Shown here one piece after another: positions 41,205 to 54,085 of a stretch of DNA of 64,000 bases. Location: the NCBI RefSeq assembly GCF_004210375.1, contig NC_134825.1, positions 3,410,001-3,474,000 of the forward strand. The letters run 5' to 3'. Each line of letters starts with the position of its first letter. Positions within the stretch are counted from its first letter, which is position 1. Origin of the DNA: Tachypleus tridentatus. Lineage: Eukaryota; Arthropoda; Merostomata; Xiphosura; Limulidae. The position numbers and the translations under genes are program-made. The notes beneath the pieces were generated by a model. The model was not told the DNA's origin, did no database searches, and saw nothing but the letters and a program-made list of their open reading frames with translations.

Positions 41205-41600
41205 GAAGAGGATATATATTGATGCCACCATATAAATCTGCCAGAGAATCAGTGAGAGTTGTGCTTGGTCCAGAAAACACATGAGCATCAGGATGTTTTG
41301 TTTTCGTTTTATTTATTATTCAAAAAAAAAAGTTACAAGATCAAAAGTACTCGTGTGTTTACTAGCTACAACAATTACGAATATACCTTAACAATTGAGT
41401 ATAATTGTGACAACAACAACAAAACTTTAGAAACCAGCCATTGTAGTATTTTATCTAATAGTCTAATATGCATTTTTATTTGAGTGGATGTAAATGCAGC
41501 AAAACCAGCGTTAACTATTGCAATTTTTTAAAAACCTAGTAACGTATTTCTTCAACATTATAATCAGATCACTATACAGAAAAGGTTTAAGAAATGTTTA

Positions 41601-41698
41601 CACATAAAGCTACTGCATGAGCTATCCGTGCTACGTTCACCACAGGTATAACCTTGAAGTTTAGCATTTTGATTATTTCCAGTGATCCACAAGGAGCA
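41601..41698 (-). mobile_element. SINE-B copy, diverged
   Basis: ACATAAAGCTACTGCATGAG, GTTCACCACAGGTATAACC and TTTAGCATTTTGATTA preserve the SINE-B order with a degraded box B. Confidence 0.45.
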
Positions 41699-43703
41699 GA
41701 AATGTACAAACTACATAGCACTATCCTGATCCAGTCCTTTGTATGAAAGTTTCAATTCCCTAACTAGTAAATAATGTGATAGATGGTGTGTAAAAAGATA
41801 CACAAAGATATTTTCAAAATGTACACTCATTCGCTCTGACAACATACATGTTAAATATCTTTTCAAAAACATAACTTTGTTACACAATCTAGAAAAAAAA
41901 TACCAAAAAAAAAACATTATTGTTTGTAGTTTATCCACGTGCATCTCAATATTAATTTTAGGCCTAAACAGAATAAAATATTTCATTAGTTTGGAATATA
42001 ACATTATTGTTGGGGAAATATACGGTTTCTTTTTGTGTATTTTTACCACATGGATAGCCAGAATTGTTTAGTTCAATAAGTTTATATTTTAGAATTAATG
42101 ACAATACATTTTTATTGTCACACTCTGTTAACCATACTTTAAAAATTCTTATACTTGATACTTGTGTTTCACAGTATGAATTGAATATTCCTACAAGTGA
42201 TTAGATTATGGATGAAAGAAGAAAAAACAAAAGAACAGGTTTATCTGTTTGATTTAATTTATGATTTATAGAGCTACCTACTTCTAGAAGTGTTTACATT
42301 TTGATTTTCCTCTCTGTCAACAGAACATTTCTTTAAAACTTTAAAGTGTTTGAACAATGCCACAAAAAACTGTTTCAGTAAAACTTGCTGGTTATTTTGA
42401 AATTACTAAAGACACTTATAGAGCATACTGTTAAAGACAGAAGATACATAGAGACTGTCTTATATGTCACTTTATGTTCAGGAAATCTGTGTTGAACAAC
42501 TGAATGTTGTTTATCTATTAATCTTCAAAAACACACAGAAGAAATGAACAAAACTCACTAAAGTAAAATAATGTGACGATACTTATAAAACACCGCTACA
42601 AGTATACTAGCAAATATGAAGACTTCACTTCCTGAAATATATAAACTTTGTCTGAAACAAACAATACTGTACAAATTACCATGATAAATTATACATCACC
42701 TTGAAAGGTAAAATAATGTGATAAACATATATAACAGTATATTCAATACATTCTATATAAAACTAAGTTTGGCACCATCTGTTTACCATCCTTTAAGCAA
42801 AATTAAATTAAACAATAGTAAAGTAAACACGAGATACATTAACAACCAGTTTTTTTATCTCGACAAATGAGTAACTCATTCATTTCAATAGTGTAATAAT
42901 TAAGAATATTATATGAGCAACGTCTAACAATCATAACAATGGTGTTTATATCAAAGAAATTGCACCAGGCTGAGGTGACAAGGAAAATAGAATAACGTAT
43001 ACTGTTCACGACTTCTAGACCAATAAATCATCTATCTGCTAACCAATAGAATAGCACATTAGGTTATAAAACATGGTTATTATCTTAATCAGCAGACCTT
43101 CAGTAGTGTAGATAATTAAATTATACCAAAGTTTTATCATCTTAAAGTATAAAATAAGACAATATAAATTGATGTATATCATGTAAATGGAAATACAGTA
43201 TGTTCCTTCTGTCAAAGAAAAGGTTGAGTCTATGTAACGATCACCTACTATATTTGTAAGTAGACTAACTCTCTGAATATTGTGTTAATATGTTATGACA
43301 ATGTTTAAAATATTCAATACACAGAACCACAAGACAACTATTCTTAGTTCTACGTCCCTTTAAACTACTCTATAATTCAATAAACAAAACTAAGGTAAAG
43401 TTTTAACTATTCTAACATTCAATGACACATAACAACTACAATGTTTACACGACATCAAATTCTTCATGGAAAAAAAAAGAATTTTAAAAACATTTATACT
43501 TACCATGAATTGCTGTAGTTTTAACAATTAGAATTCCACAACAAATGTTGTCAGAAAAAATATGTAATGATTGATTGACAAAGAAAAGTTAAACATTACA
43601 CGTCTGATGATTATATTACATTTTGTTAAAGTATAATGTATATCAAATAATTAAAAAAACAAAATTCAATTATTTGAACAAAGTCACAAACAGTTAAACA
43701 AAA
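41699..43703 (-). other. Probable 3' flank or 3'-UTR of the TBC gene
   Basis: Two kilobases of AT-rich sequence immediately downstream (minus strand) of the TBC gene stop codon. No canonical AATAAA is obvious close to the stop. A TTTATT word near 42110 and a TTTAAT near 42251 (AATAAA and ATTAAA on the minus strand) are candidates for distal polyadenylation signals. The overlapping open frames at 41711-42071 show no domain. Confidence 0.35.
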
Positions 43704-43848
43704 CTACATCGCTGACAGACTAAACTCTTGTAGTTCAGCAGGACTCTTCACAGCTGATGGTGTCAAAGTCATCTTTTTTGGTGTGCAACCAGCATGAGGG
43801 GGCAAAGGGCCTTGGAACTCACGAAAAGCTAACTTCCTATTGGCTGAA
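43704..43848 (-). CDS. TBC-domain gene, last coding exon (sixth visible)
   Basis: The acceptor is CTCTTCCCAG on the minus strand. The exon's first base completes a Ser codon begun in the previous exon, and translation then runs 47 residues to a TAG at 43704-43706. Recognisable stretches are ANRKLAFREFQGPLPP and TPKKMTLTPSAVKSP, with C-terminus FSLSAM. The tail is Ser/Thr-Pro rich and mildly basic, the kind of disordered C-terminus that carries proline-directed phosphorylation sites (inference). No domain is recognisable. Support comes from the clean acceptor, exact phase match to the 44217-44294 exon, and an open frame to the stop. A gene prediction could differ in the precise last exon if there is alternative splicing. 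Confidence 0.72.
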
Positions 43849-44216
43849 CTGGGAAGAGTTATTTAAAAAAGAAAATTATTTAAGTAAGAGATTAATTTAA
43901 AACACAATAAAATCAATATATTTGGAATATTTAGCTTTCATCAAATATAACAAAAGATTTTCTATGTAAAACACAATTTTATTTTCATTTCCTAACCTGT
44001 GCTGTACTTGTGGCTAGATTTAAACAAGACTGATAATAGTGCTAAAACATATTATACAAGAAATATGGTTGCCTGTCCATACTTGACTGTAATTCTGTTA
44101 AATGCTCACAGTACCTGTGATGTGAGAACTTAGTCTTTAGAGCTTATACATTATTTCTAAAGGTTTTTAATTTTTATGTAACTGTCAATTTAAGAAGAAA
44201 ATAACTAATAACTAAC
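43849..44216 (-). other. TBC gene intron
   Basis: 368-bp intron with GTTAGT donor and TCTTCCCAG acceptor. AT-rich, with nothing else seen. Confidence 0.65.
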
Positions 44217-44294
44217 CTTCCAAAAACATTATCAAAATTAGCTGGGGAAAGTACACCACACATCTGAGATTCAGGTGTAGTAGGTCCTGTACCA
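44217..44294 (-). CDS. TBC-domain gene, small tail exon (fifth visible)
   Basis: A 78-base exon flanked by a TTTTTAG acceptor and a GTTAGT donor on the minus strand. It encodes a Gly/Pro/Ser-rich segment containing TGPTTPESQMCGVLSP and ANFDNVFG. Two bases from the preceding exon and one from this one make Ser, and its last two bases (AG) pass phase 2 to the final exon. I recognise no domain. The phase agreement with both neighbours over introns of 3.6 kb and 0.37 kb is the main evidence. The SP and TP dipeptides continue the pattern of the other tail exons. Confidence 0.7.
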
Positions 44295-45258
44295 CTAAAA
44301 ATAAAAATTATGGTACAACTTTAAATAATTAAGACATAACACTTTCAATTATCATCTTGTATCTCATCTACTTATAACTAGATGATCGGGTGTCCAGTCT
44401 GTGAAATGGGAATGGTCACAGCTAATAAAGAGTACCAAACTCATTTTGACCAGAAAATGTTGTATTACAGAAGTATTCTAATGGTATGTGTTATAAAAAT
44501 AATATTTAAAATGTAAACCATATATAACTATGAACAAGCCACAAATGTGAGCTTATTTTTATACTGCCTTTTAACAATCTTTTCCTTCATGATAAAATTT
44601 GTATGTTATATGATATTGGTTTTAAAACAACAAATATCATTGCATGAGAAGACATAATACAAGGATATTTGTGGTCAGTTAGTAGTGACTTAGGTGTTAT
44701 GTAATGGCAAACTATTCAAATGGCAGAAAATCTTTTATATTTGTGTATGTTAATAAATTTAGTATTGCACAAACAACACATACAACACTTTATTTACTGT
44801 TAGTAAAAACAATAATCATTAGCAAAATTGTGCACGTAAGCCTAATATGTAAGTGTAAACTCCGTATACCAGTCAACACTTTTGCTGTTCATCAGTGTTG
44901 TTGACTATTTGTGGCTAAATAACTGCTTCAACAGAACAGTGTAAATAAAACAAGTCAGAGAATTCGATAAATTGTAACTTTTAACACATAAAAGATTCTC
45001 ATTTTCTTTTTTTTGTATCATTAATAGTTAGTTTTTTGTGTATAAGAGTTTGCATAAACAGGTGAGAAAACATGTTGGTCATTACTGGAAAAAACCCAAC
45101 AAAAACACACACAATATTTAAATTTTACTGAAGTTATAAGTTTCCAAAACTAAGAATACATTTCCAATAGGTACTTAACCCAACTTACATAATTACCTAT
45201 TCTGGTTCCATGCTGCCCTCTATATAAAAAAAAGTGTTTTTACACATGCCACAAACCC

Positions 45259-45342
45259 ATTGCCTCTCTTCCATTAGAAATGACTCATTCCAATGTCTCT
45301 CTCATCCAAATAATCATGCAGCAACTCTCCACTAATGAGTAC

Positions 45343-45373
<31 letters not shown>

Positions 45374-46577
45374 TGTAGGTTCCTCTATTCAATTCTACCA
45401 AATTATCACTGAGTTTTGATAGAAAATGGAAGCACTGGTTTTCAGTGTGAGAGAGAGGTAAGTATCTATAGGAAATATATTTTCAGTATATTAAAATTAT
45501 TGCTTCTGATATGTTACATTACCTTTTCTCACATAAATAAGCTAAAATACTCACTTTGAATCAGAGGTGGTAAGAAGAGAAACATCTAATGGGGAAATAA
45601 CAGAAAGGCTATCCCATTAAAAATTCTCAGAATTTCAGTGTATAGCCTCTGAAAAATGGTAAATACTGCAGAAGGGAAGTAAGAGTTAAATAAAAGTGTG
45701 AAAACTAGGCAAGATTTAAATGCACTTGAAAATCAAGGAGTGCCCTCCCAAACCAGCAAAATAGCCCCTAACAACTGAGAGGATAGAAATGGATGGTGTG
45801 TATGATAGTATACTAAAGCAAACTGATTCACAGCCTATTGGGGGAAGGGGGAGAGTAGGACATACTGGAACCCACAATCAATTGGGCTGATGAACAAAAT
45901 GATCAGTGTGAACATTAATATCTGGTGTAGGTGAGAAAATGAAATAAAGAGAACTTTCATGCAACAAAGGAGGATGAGAATTATAGAAAGTGAGGGAAAG
46001 GGATAAAACATCACATGCTTGAGAAATTACATTTAAAAATGACATATTATGCATAGCTTATGTCACAGACAAGGTATAGGAAGACAGGAAAATTCAGTGG
46101 CAGTAAAACACTAAAATTCCTCATCAGAATTAACACATTTGGATTGTTCATGAGGATGTGGGGAAACTTCAGGAGAAGGTGACTGATCCATACAATGAAC
46201 TACCTCTTAATAAATAATCAAGGATAACTTCAACAACACCTGCAGCTGTGGAAAAGTGCTTGTAGTAGGTGTGAGATCTGAAGTGGTCAAATTAACCTTG
46301 AAATTCATGGGAAATAATAAATCAAAGAAACTGTTTGGTGGATAAACACAAATGTGCAAAAAAAACAAACAAAAAGTAGACTGGAACTCAAATGGAAAAT
46401 AAATTTGTCAGCTGTATAATAAAAATAGTTAAAAATCACTTTGGAAGTATAACAATTAAAGCTACAATGATAAAGTACACGAGTTTGTAGTGCTCTCATT
46501 AGTGGAGGGTTGTCACATAATTTGCATGAGAGACATATTAGAATGAGTCATTTCCAATGAAGTGGAAGCAGAAGGCT
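45259..46577. repeat. Inverted repeat pair, arms of about 87-90 bp, about 1.1 kb apart
   Basis: The left arm (45259-45345) contains AGAAATGACTCATTCCAATG, CTCTCATCCAAATAATCATG and ACTCTCCACTAATGAG. The right arm (46488-46577) is its diverged reverse complement, with CTCATTAGTGGAGGGTTGTC, GCATGAGAGACATATTAGAA and TGAGTCATTTCCAATG. A CA run abuts the left arm. The 1.1 kb between the arms is comparatively G/A-rich (runs such as GGGGGAAGGGGGAGAG) and has no open frame of note. It may be a non-autonomous DNA transposon remnant or two inverted copies of a repeat. Confidence 0.7.
45343..45369. repeat. (CA)n microsatellite
   Basis: About 13 CA repeats directly beside the left arm of the inverted repeat pair. 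Confidence 0.95.
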
Positions 46578-47890
46578 TTTAAAAGATAATTCCCAAAACA
46601 TTTGTTTTTATTCAGCTAAAGTTATAAGGTTTAGGCCATTTCTTAGCTAATAAGACCCAATAAGTACTGCATAGATAATAATCATGTGATGAGGAGGTAA
46701 AACATTAATTAAAATCTAATTAAAGTCTATTAAAGCTTATGCAGTAACACTTATGGTTTTGGTGAAAATCCAACCCCCTTGTAACCACAAAAGTAATTAT
46801 ACTATGATTTTTGATAAAGTTTGCATACCTTTATAACTTTTTGCAGTTTATTGGTAAATACTGCATGGCTTTAAAATACAAAATATCAGGCTTCTAAATT
46901 GAATATTAAATTTTTTTATTAAATATTTTCTCATCATTTTTTTCTTTCAAGATGTTGATTATTCAACATGCAATGTAATATTAAGATTAAAAATACTTGT
47001 GTATGAGAACATTCTGTAATTTTACATATGAACGTTTTAAAATGTCAAGATTGTTACCAAACATTATTGTCACAAATGAATCTTTGTATAGGTTTGGTCA
47101 ATTCGACCGATCTTGTAACCACCATAAAATTTTTGAAATATAATTGTGCTTTTTTCATTATAGAATTATTACAAATTATAAGAGAAAAACACAAATGTTT
47201 GGACTAAATAGTTTACATCTCATAACATTATACATTTTTTTTTTATTATTATTATGTTGACCTTTCAGCCATGCCTGACTAACAGTACAAAAGTTACAAT
47301 GACGAGGTGCATGTGCACTCATGTTACCCTATCCAAGAATATATAATTAACCTTTAGTTTTTACAAAGTGACCTGTCTTGGGTGTGTTTTAGTTCACTAG
47401 TATTTGGTAAAATACAGTTAGATTTCAATTATTATAAACTGTATATGTACATAGATTATTACTATTTACAAACAAGTTCTTAAATGTATCTTTCTTAAGA
47501 CATAGAACAGTAAAGAAATAAAACACAATTATCTCTTCTAGTTATGACCTTTGTACTACAAAGGAAATATGACTTGGCCTTTGACCTGTCATAAAAGGGG
47601 TAGAGTGATTATAACCCTGATAAATTGTTTTGATAAATAATACGTCCATCACATAGAAAATATGTTATTTGCCTTTGCTGACGAATTTTAATTATCCCCA
47701 CGATACTAAGCAACTAATACCCTTCAAGTACCTATAGAGCTAGTACAGGATACACAATAAGTAAAATCTAATCAAACTGTACTGTTTTCATTTATAGAAT
47801 TAAATAAAACACACATTTTACTAACAAAAAATAACTGCTTACACAGTCAGGGTACTAAAAAGAAAAGTACATTATACAGAAATAACAGAC

Positions 47891-48289
47891 CTAAGACGAA
47901 GTCTCTTGGTTGGTGATGGCTTACAAGTCCCTGTAAAATCACTACTCCAAGCATAGTTCCAAATGTGTCGAGGTGCCACACCTTGCCTTTTGCCCCATAC
48001 ATTATTTGAAGCAGATACAAGTTTGTTCTCAATCCTCGGGATTCCAGGTTTTTTGTTTTTCTCTCCCCACAATAAAGAACCAATTTTCTCCAGGACTGTC
48101 ATTTTCTGCCTTTGACTTCCCTTCTTCTTCTCTCTGAGGACTCTTCCCAGTCTATTTTTTTGCAGTGAGCTGTTTGGAGTTGAAATTTCTTGGGATTTTT
48201 GGCCTTCTTCCTTCACAACTGCCTGGATCCAATACACTTCCCAGATTTCGAAATGTGTGCTAAACACCGCCGGCATTAGAGTTTCTCTT
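47891..48289 (-). CDS. TBC-domain gene, large tail exon (fourth visible)
   Basis: A 399-base open exon on the minus strand between a TTCCAG acceptor and a GTCTGT donor, entering in phase 2 and leaving in phase 2. It starts right after the TBC domain with LRETLMPAVFSTHFEIWEVY, still resembling the closing helices of TBC proteins. It then becomes a basic, probably disordered linker: KNRLGRVLREKKKGSQ, then EKIGSLLWGEKNKKPGIP, ending KPSPTKRLRLR. The last motif is a Ser-Pro followed by a basic cluster, which could act as a phospho-regulated localisation or membrane-binding patch (inference). This is the longest non-repeat open frame of the window. I could not place it in a named TBC subfamily. 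Confidence 0.82.
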
Positions 48290-50276
48290 CTGGAACTTAA
48301 TAAGTACATTTATAATATAATTTAATATCTATGAAACAAGAAGAAACTTAAAAGAAGAGCTGAAAGAAATGACAAAATAAAAAGCACAAAATTAATCTTA
48401 TTTTCCACCAACCAAAAGATGAAACTGTAGGTTATAATAGACTTCAAGAAAGGAACATTTATGTATTTTACAGTGATAAAAAGGTGGGACATGAAAATGT
48501 GTCAAGAAATGTCACATATTAGAATTACATTTATGAAAAAAGGAATAAACATGTATAATATGCTAACAACATTACATCAGAATACTTACATATGCAACAT
48601 TAAAATGAATTTGAAATAGATCCTTATAGCACAATCCTTGTTGAGTTTCTCTCATGCTGTCAAAAACGTTCTTAAAATCCTTGATGCAAAGTAGAGTACA
48701 CAAAATTATTCAGAATTCTCTGCTCCACCATGAGACTTATTACACATACTTCAGACCTTAAATATACTCTGCTTTTCTATTACAATTCAATTTTCTTAGT
48801 TGCAGTTGTGACATATTACTTGGTTGTAGGGATGAAAACTGGAGTGTATTTCACAGGTATCTATTTGAAATTCGTTTTAATCTTAAATATTTAACAGTCA
48901 AATTTAAGCAGACTTACCTCTGATATATTGAAAACTGGAATACCCGTACTCAACCCTTTTATAACTCATACTTATTTCTATACAAGTCACTGAGTTATAT
49001 TCAAAATTCACATATTCAACTTTACTACCTGAGCACGTAAATAAAATTTACATTTTAATGAACAATATGATTCAAACTTTTATCCAAGTCTGAAGTCCTT
49101 TATTTAAACACAAAAAACCTTTAGAAAATTACTTAAACTTTAGTTTCATTGTCACATGACCCACAAACTTTGAAAAATATCAACTTTTACACTTTTATCT
49201 TGAATCAAATAATCCCAGGCCTGTAAATGCATAAGTCAGTATATTTACTTGCCATATTGATGTGCAAGTTCCAAAGATCTTTGGCTGAATCCAGTAGAAA
49301 CAACTAAAATGTTGTGAATCCTTGATGGATACTATCTATACTGAACCTTCAGATTTATAGTCACATGTACTTACTTGATACACGAGTTTATAATCATTAG
49401 GAAGCACTCGTTTTACACTGTGATCAAACAGTGGCTATTTTGAGACTGTCATCATCAGGTAGATGCAACTGTCCATAGTATATTTAGCTGATCTATGCAT
49501 GATGGTTGTTTCTTACCAAATGTTTTATAGTTAAAATACACAGTTAAATTGTATTTAAGTTTTACTTTTATGTTTTAGTTAATTGTGTATTATTTATGCT
49601 TTAATATTCATATTTAAGAGGGTTAATAAAATAAACAAAACTTTATTTCATTCCAGAAGGCTTAAATTTCTAAGCAAGTGCAAAATATTTTGCTGAAGGC
49701 TAAACCGTCCGTGCTGATAATAATGTATTTTTTGTGGGTACATGTTGTGTTTCCATACCAATAATTAAGGACAAAGAATACAAAAGGAATATAAAACATT
49801 AAAAATAAACTAAAACTTATTTTCTCAAAATTATTTTTATCCTAGATCTCACAAAAAAATAAATTTAACAGTAATTGATTTTAATTAACAGATAGAAAAC
49901 CAATAATGTTCAAAAATGGCTAAAGATAATAAATATAATTATCTTCTGTATCTGAAACAAGCCTAATTCACTTGCTTTATTTAAATATAGCTGTTACAAT
50001 TTTCACAGTGTAGGATAGTGTTTTAGTATTTCATTGTATTTTTGGTTACAACATAAACAATACTTTCAAAATTGTGACTTTACACTAATATCTACAAATC
50101 TTAACACATTAATTATTAACACTGAAATTTTACTTTTAACACACAAAAAAACTGAATTAATTTTTCAGGCAAATTTTAAACATATTAACATTCCTAATAC
50201 AATTTTGTAAATAATTAAAATAACTAATGTTATTACTAATACAGTGGCAGGTGTTATGGTAGAAAGTAACACTTAC
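48290..50276 (-). other. TBC gene intron, 2.0 kb
   Basis: AT-rich intron bounded by a GTAAGT donor and a TTCCAG acceptor. No exon-like frame or clear repeat, apart from a weak CATCATCAGG-ended segment near 49400-49460 that resembles dispersed repeat tails. Confidence 0.6.
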
Positions 50277-50394
50277 AACAGATGTGGTACTTTTTGTAAC
50301 ACTGGAATTGCTCTGTTTGTGTCATTAATCTTCAACAAAGTTGGACCCAAGATCTTCAGGATAGCCAGAGATGTCTGAAATATCACCACATTAC
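50277..50394 (-). CDS. TBC-domain gene, third visible exon (end of TBC domain)
   Basis: 118 bases between a TTTCCAG acceptor and a consensus GTAAGT donor on the minus strand. Its first two bases complete the Gly of the EG pair begun upstream. It encodes NVVIFQTSLAILKILGP and INDTNRAIPVLQKVPHLL. In TBC (Tre2/Bub2/Cdc16) domains the conserved WD-x-L-L-x-EG segment is followed by an amphipathic helix of the form 'VIFRVALAIL', which this matches, and then by the closing helices. Phase 2 at the donor joins exactly to the 47891-48289 exon. Confidence 0.85.
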
Positions 50395-51767
50395 CTGGAA
50401 ACCAAAACACAACCAGTTTGTAATTACAGTCAACAGGTTACAAACCATTCTCACGCATCATACATGATTTTAAGTATCTAAAAGTTATGAAACTTACCAT
50501 TATTTGAGTACTAAATACAAGAACCTGAATTTAAGTTTGTAGCATAACCCACTACAACAGGTTAAATGAATGAAACAGAACTTAGCAGTTCGTATTGATG
50601 AAACATTCCTACCAAAAGTGCAAACATTTATAAATAAATCATCTATTCATATTCTTTTGAATTCTTTCTGAATCAGAAACATCTAGTAAATGTCTTTCCA
50701 GTGATACTGTTGAAAGATGAATGTAAGTTTGACCATGCTAAGTTTTAACCAGTTCAAATCTCCAGAACTTAATTCATACAAATATGTCAACATTATTCAA
50801 ATATATAAAGAAACAGACACCCAAAGATGATAAAACAAAAGTAATACTTTGTCTTGCTAATGATAAAACACTGGAAAAATAAGTGGTTAACACACCTTTA
50901 AAGTGTAACACCTAAAAATAAAATCAGCTACTGATCAGGCATGATGAGTTATTAAAACCTGTTTCAATGATTTACAGTCAGATCAAAATTTTCAGGCCAT
51001 AGTATTTTCATTACACACAGTTCCATCAAAATAAGCTCAAATATCAAGTATGCAGTTTCTTGTAGGCTTTTACTAAATGCTTCATACATGAGTATCATTC
51101 ATAATACTTAAAGTTGCATTACAACATGAAAGTAGAAAAATACAATTATAATTCAAGATATCCAAAAACATGAGTGGCTTTCAGAGATCTTCCTCAAAGA
51201 AATACTCCTTTCAAATTCACTTCTCAAGAAACTTTAGGGTATAGATTTCACCATAAGAAACTTAGGAGTTAATTCAAAAAAGTTTAAAAATTTGCAAAAT
51301 ATGTTTAATAATATTTCATAATACTTGTTACAGTGAAAAGTAGAGGCTGTCTAAATTAACCAATTAGCTATGATTGGATGAATTTCTGTAAATAGGTTGA
51401 AGATGAAGGCTAAAAAGTGATAGTAGTAAACAAATATCTATGGTGAGGCGAATCTCTTGTAACGTTTTGACAATGAAGGCTTAAAACTGAAAATCAAACA
51501 TGTCTGTGGTTGAGTAAACATAAGTAACAAGTTAGTAATGATGACTAAAAGCTATATAAATTAAAATAATGTGTAGGTAATCATGATAAACTATCACTGA
51601 AGACTAAACACTATACAGGTTTAGATTATGTCACATAAGATGGATCTCTGGTAACAGACCAGCAATATTGTGACATGACTCAGTTTTTGTAATCCATAAT
51701 ACAGTGAGATGAGGAACTTATTATTTTGAAGTATGATGGGAGCTGTCCAACACAGTTCCAGGACATA

Positions 51768-52679
51768 TCACCTCTCACAGTTTGCATCTCTGTAGACGAT
51801 CATGGCACATGACCCTACAGTATATTACCTCACAGTTTGCATCTCTGTAGACGATCATGGCACATGACCCTACAGTATATTACCCCTCACAGTTTGCATC
51901 TCTGTAGACGATCATGGCACATGACCCTACAGTATATTACCCCTCACAGTTTGCATCTCTGTAGACGATCATGGCACATGACCCTACAGTATATTACCTC
52001 ATAGTTTGCATCTCTGTAGACGATCATGGCACATGACCCTACAGTATATTATCTCTCATAGTTTGCATCTCTGTAGACGATCATGGCACATGACCCTACA
52101 GTATATTATCTCTCACAGTTTGCATCTTTGTAGATGATCATGGCACATGTCCCTACAGTATATTACCTCTCACAGTTTGCATCTCTGTAGATGATCATGG
52201 CACATGACCCTACAGTATATTATCTCTCATAGTTTGCATCTCTGTAGACGATCATGGCACATGACCCTACAGTATATTACCTCTCACAGTTTGCATCTCT
52301 GTAGATGACCATGGCACAAGACCCTACAGTATATTACCTCTCACAGTTTGCATCTTTGTAGACGATCATGGCACATGACCCTACAGTATATTACCTCTCA
52401 TAGTTTGCATCTCTGTAGACGATCATGGCACATGACCCTACAGTATATTACCTCTCATAGTTTGCATCTCTGTAGACGATCATGGCACAAGACCCTACAG
52501 TATATTACCTCTCATAGTTTGCATCTCTGTAGACGATCATGGCACAAGACCCTACAGTATATTACCTCTCATAGTTTGCATCTCTGTAGACGATCATGGC
52601 ACATGACCCTACAGTATATTACTTCTCACAGTTTGCATCTTTGTAGACGATCATGGCACATGACCCTACAGTATATTAC
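51768..52679. repeat. Minisatellite, 57-bp unit
   Basis: About 16 copies of a unit containing CTCACAGTTTGCATCTCTGT, AGACGATCATGGCACATGAC and CCTACAGTATATTA. Variation is low (CTCACAG or CTCATAG; GACGAT or GATGAT; ACATG or ACAAG), and a few units lack two or three bases at the ACCTCTCA joint. Because 57 is 19 codons, runs of perfect units give a 19-residue repeating open frame at 52348-52710. It lies antisense within an intron and is not accepted as a gene. Confidence 0.97.
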
Positions 52680-52996
52680 ATGTATTACCTGTTTCAGTTA
52701 TATTCATTAGAAAACTTTGAAACATTCAAATCAAAAGGCTATGTAAGCATCTTATTGTCTAGATGTACTTGTACTCAACTACCATTGTATTACTGAAGAT
52801 ACAGACAACCAAAGTAGAGACTTTTTATATTTCATTTAACAAATAAAACTTTGAATAACAATATGCATTGTAATATTAATTTCAATAATGTACAGTGGAA
52901 GTAAAGTTCTTTAATTAAATTTCAGATGTAACACTGAATTGTACAGGAAAACTTTTAAAGAGGGAACCTGTTGCAGAAGGTTTAAATAAAAACAAT

Positions 52997-53459
52997 CATT
53001 CTACACACGAGAACAGCTGACACTTTCATTCTACACACGAGAACGGCTGACACTTTCATTCTACACACGAGAACGGCTGACACTTTCATTCTACACACGA
53101 GAACGGCTGACACTTTCATTCTAGACACGAGACACTTTCATGACACTTTCATTCTAGACACGAGAACGGCTGACACTTTCATTCTAGACACGAGAACGGC
53201 TGACACTTTCATTCTAGACATGAGAACGGCTGACACTTTTATTCTAGACATGAGAACGGCTGACACATTCATTCTAGACACGAGAACAGCTGACACTTTC
53301 ATTCTACACACCAAAAGAGTTGACACTTTCATTCTACACACGAGAACGGTTGACACTTTCATTCTAGACACGAGAACAGCTGACACTTTCATTCTACACA
53401 CGAGAACAGCTGACACTTTCATTCTACACACGAGAACAGCTGACACATTCATTCTACAA
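52997..53459. repeat. Minisatellite, 30-bp unit
   Basis: About 15 copies of a unit made of CATTCTACACACGAGAACAG and CTGACACTTT. Two subtypes, CTACACACG and CTAGACACG, occur in blocks (outer copies TACAC, central copies TAGAC). One short, rearranged copy lies near 53125-53150. The 30-bp period is 10 codons, so both strands show repeating open frames (ADTFILDTRT-like on plus, MKVSAVLVCR-like on minus). These are by-products. Confidence 0.97.
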
Positions 53460-54085
53460 ATTTATGGACAAACTTTTATTAAAAAATATTTCATTAAAAA
53501 TTCTTCTTTTTTTCTGAAATATAATTGTAATATTTACTGGAACCTTGATAAATTTCATGAACATATTTTCAGAGTTACTGTATGTATTCCTTCATGATTA
53601 CTAGGCCACGTAAAACCACATAAACCTCTTGTAAATGGGTCAATAAAAGTTAGTAATAGCAAAAAAAGGCACAATATTTAAGCATCATATTTTTTAAATT
53701 TACATGGAGTGTGAGTGGACATTTTTAATTTATATAACAGCTTTAATACCAGAAACATATGCAAAATTTTACATCCACCACCATTGAAAGATTAGAGTAA
53801 AAATAAGCAAGTGACCACGAAGGGTCAAATATCCATTACAACTTACAATTCAACAAAGGAAGCTAATTGCTAACAAAAATTATACAACATATTTGTCAGA
53901 AGATCTCTGGGGATAGTGCTCTCCTATAATCAAATGTAACAAACTTAAACCTTTTATGATGTTTAAAACTTCATTTTTGCCAGAATTGTAGTCCTAAATA
54001 ATTGTAAAACTAAATCACTCAACTATGGTACTTGTTAATATTGTGTTTAAGGTACAATTGTTAATATTGTATATAAGGTACAAAC

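Larger units (their letters stand above)
44295..47890 (-). other. TBC gene intron, 3.6 kb
   Basis: Bounded by a GTCTGT donor and a TTTTTAG acceptor. It contains an inverted repeat pair (45259 and 46488 arms) and a CA microsatellite, listed separately. The remainder (44.3-45.2 and 46.6-47.9 kb) is AT-rich with no supported exon. Confidence 0.65.
50395..54085 (-). other. TBC gene intron, 3.7 kb, with two minisatellites
   Basis: Bounded by a GTTTGT donor and a TTTCCAG acceptor. It contains the 57-bp (51768-52679) and 30-bp (52997-53459) arrays. Between 51345 and 51680 there are loose, degenerate repeats around ATGAAGGCT and AAAA. The rest is AT-rich with no supported exon. Confidence 0.65.

Noticed and set aside
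41711..42071. Overlapping plus and minus open frames of 112 and 64 codons
   Set aside because: AT-rich with no domain, no splice context and each the shadow of the other. Probably in the 3' flank of the TBC gene.
52348..52710. 19-residue repeat protein, 120 codons
   Set aside because: A by-product of a 57-bp minisatellite, antisense inside an intron.
53138..53597. Repeat proteins on both strands over the 30-bp array
   Set aside because: The period is 10 codons, so open frames appear on both strands automatically. Flanks are non-coding.
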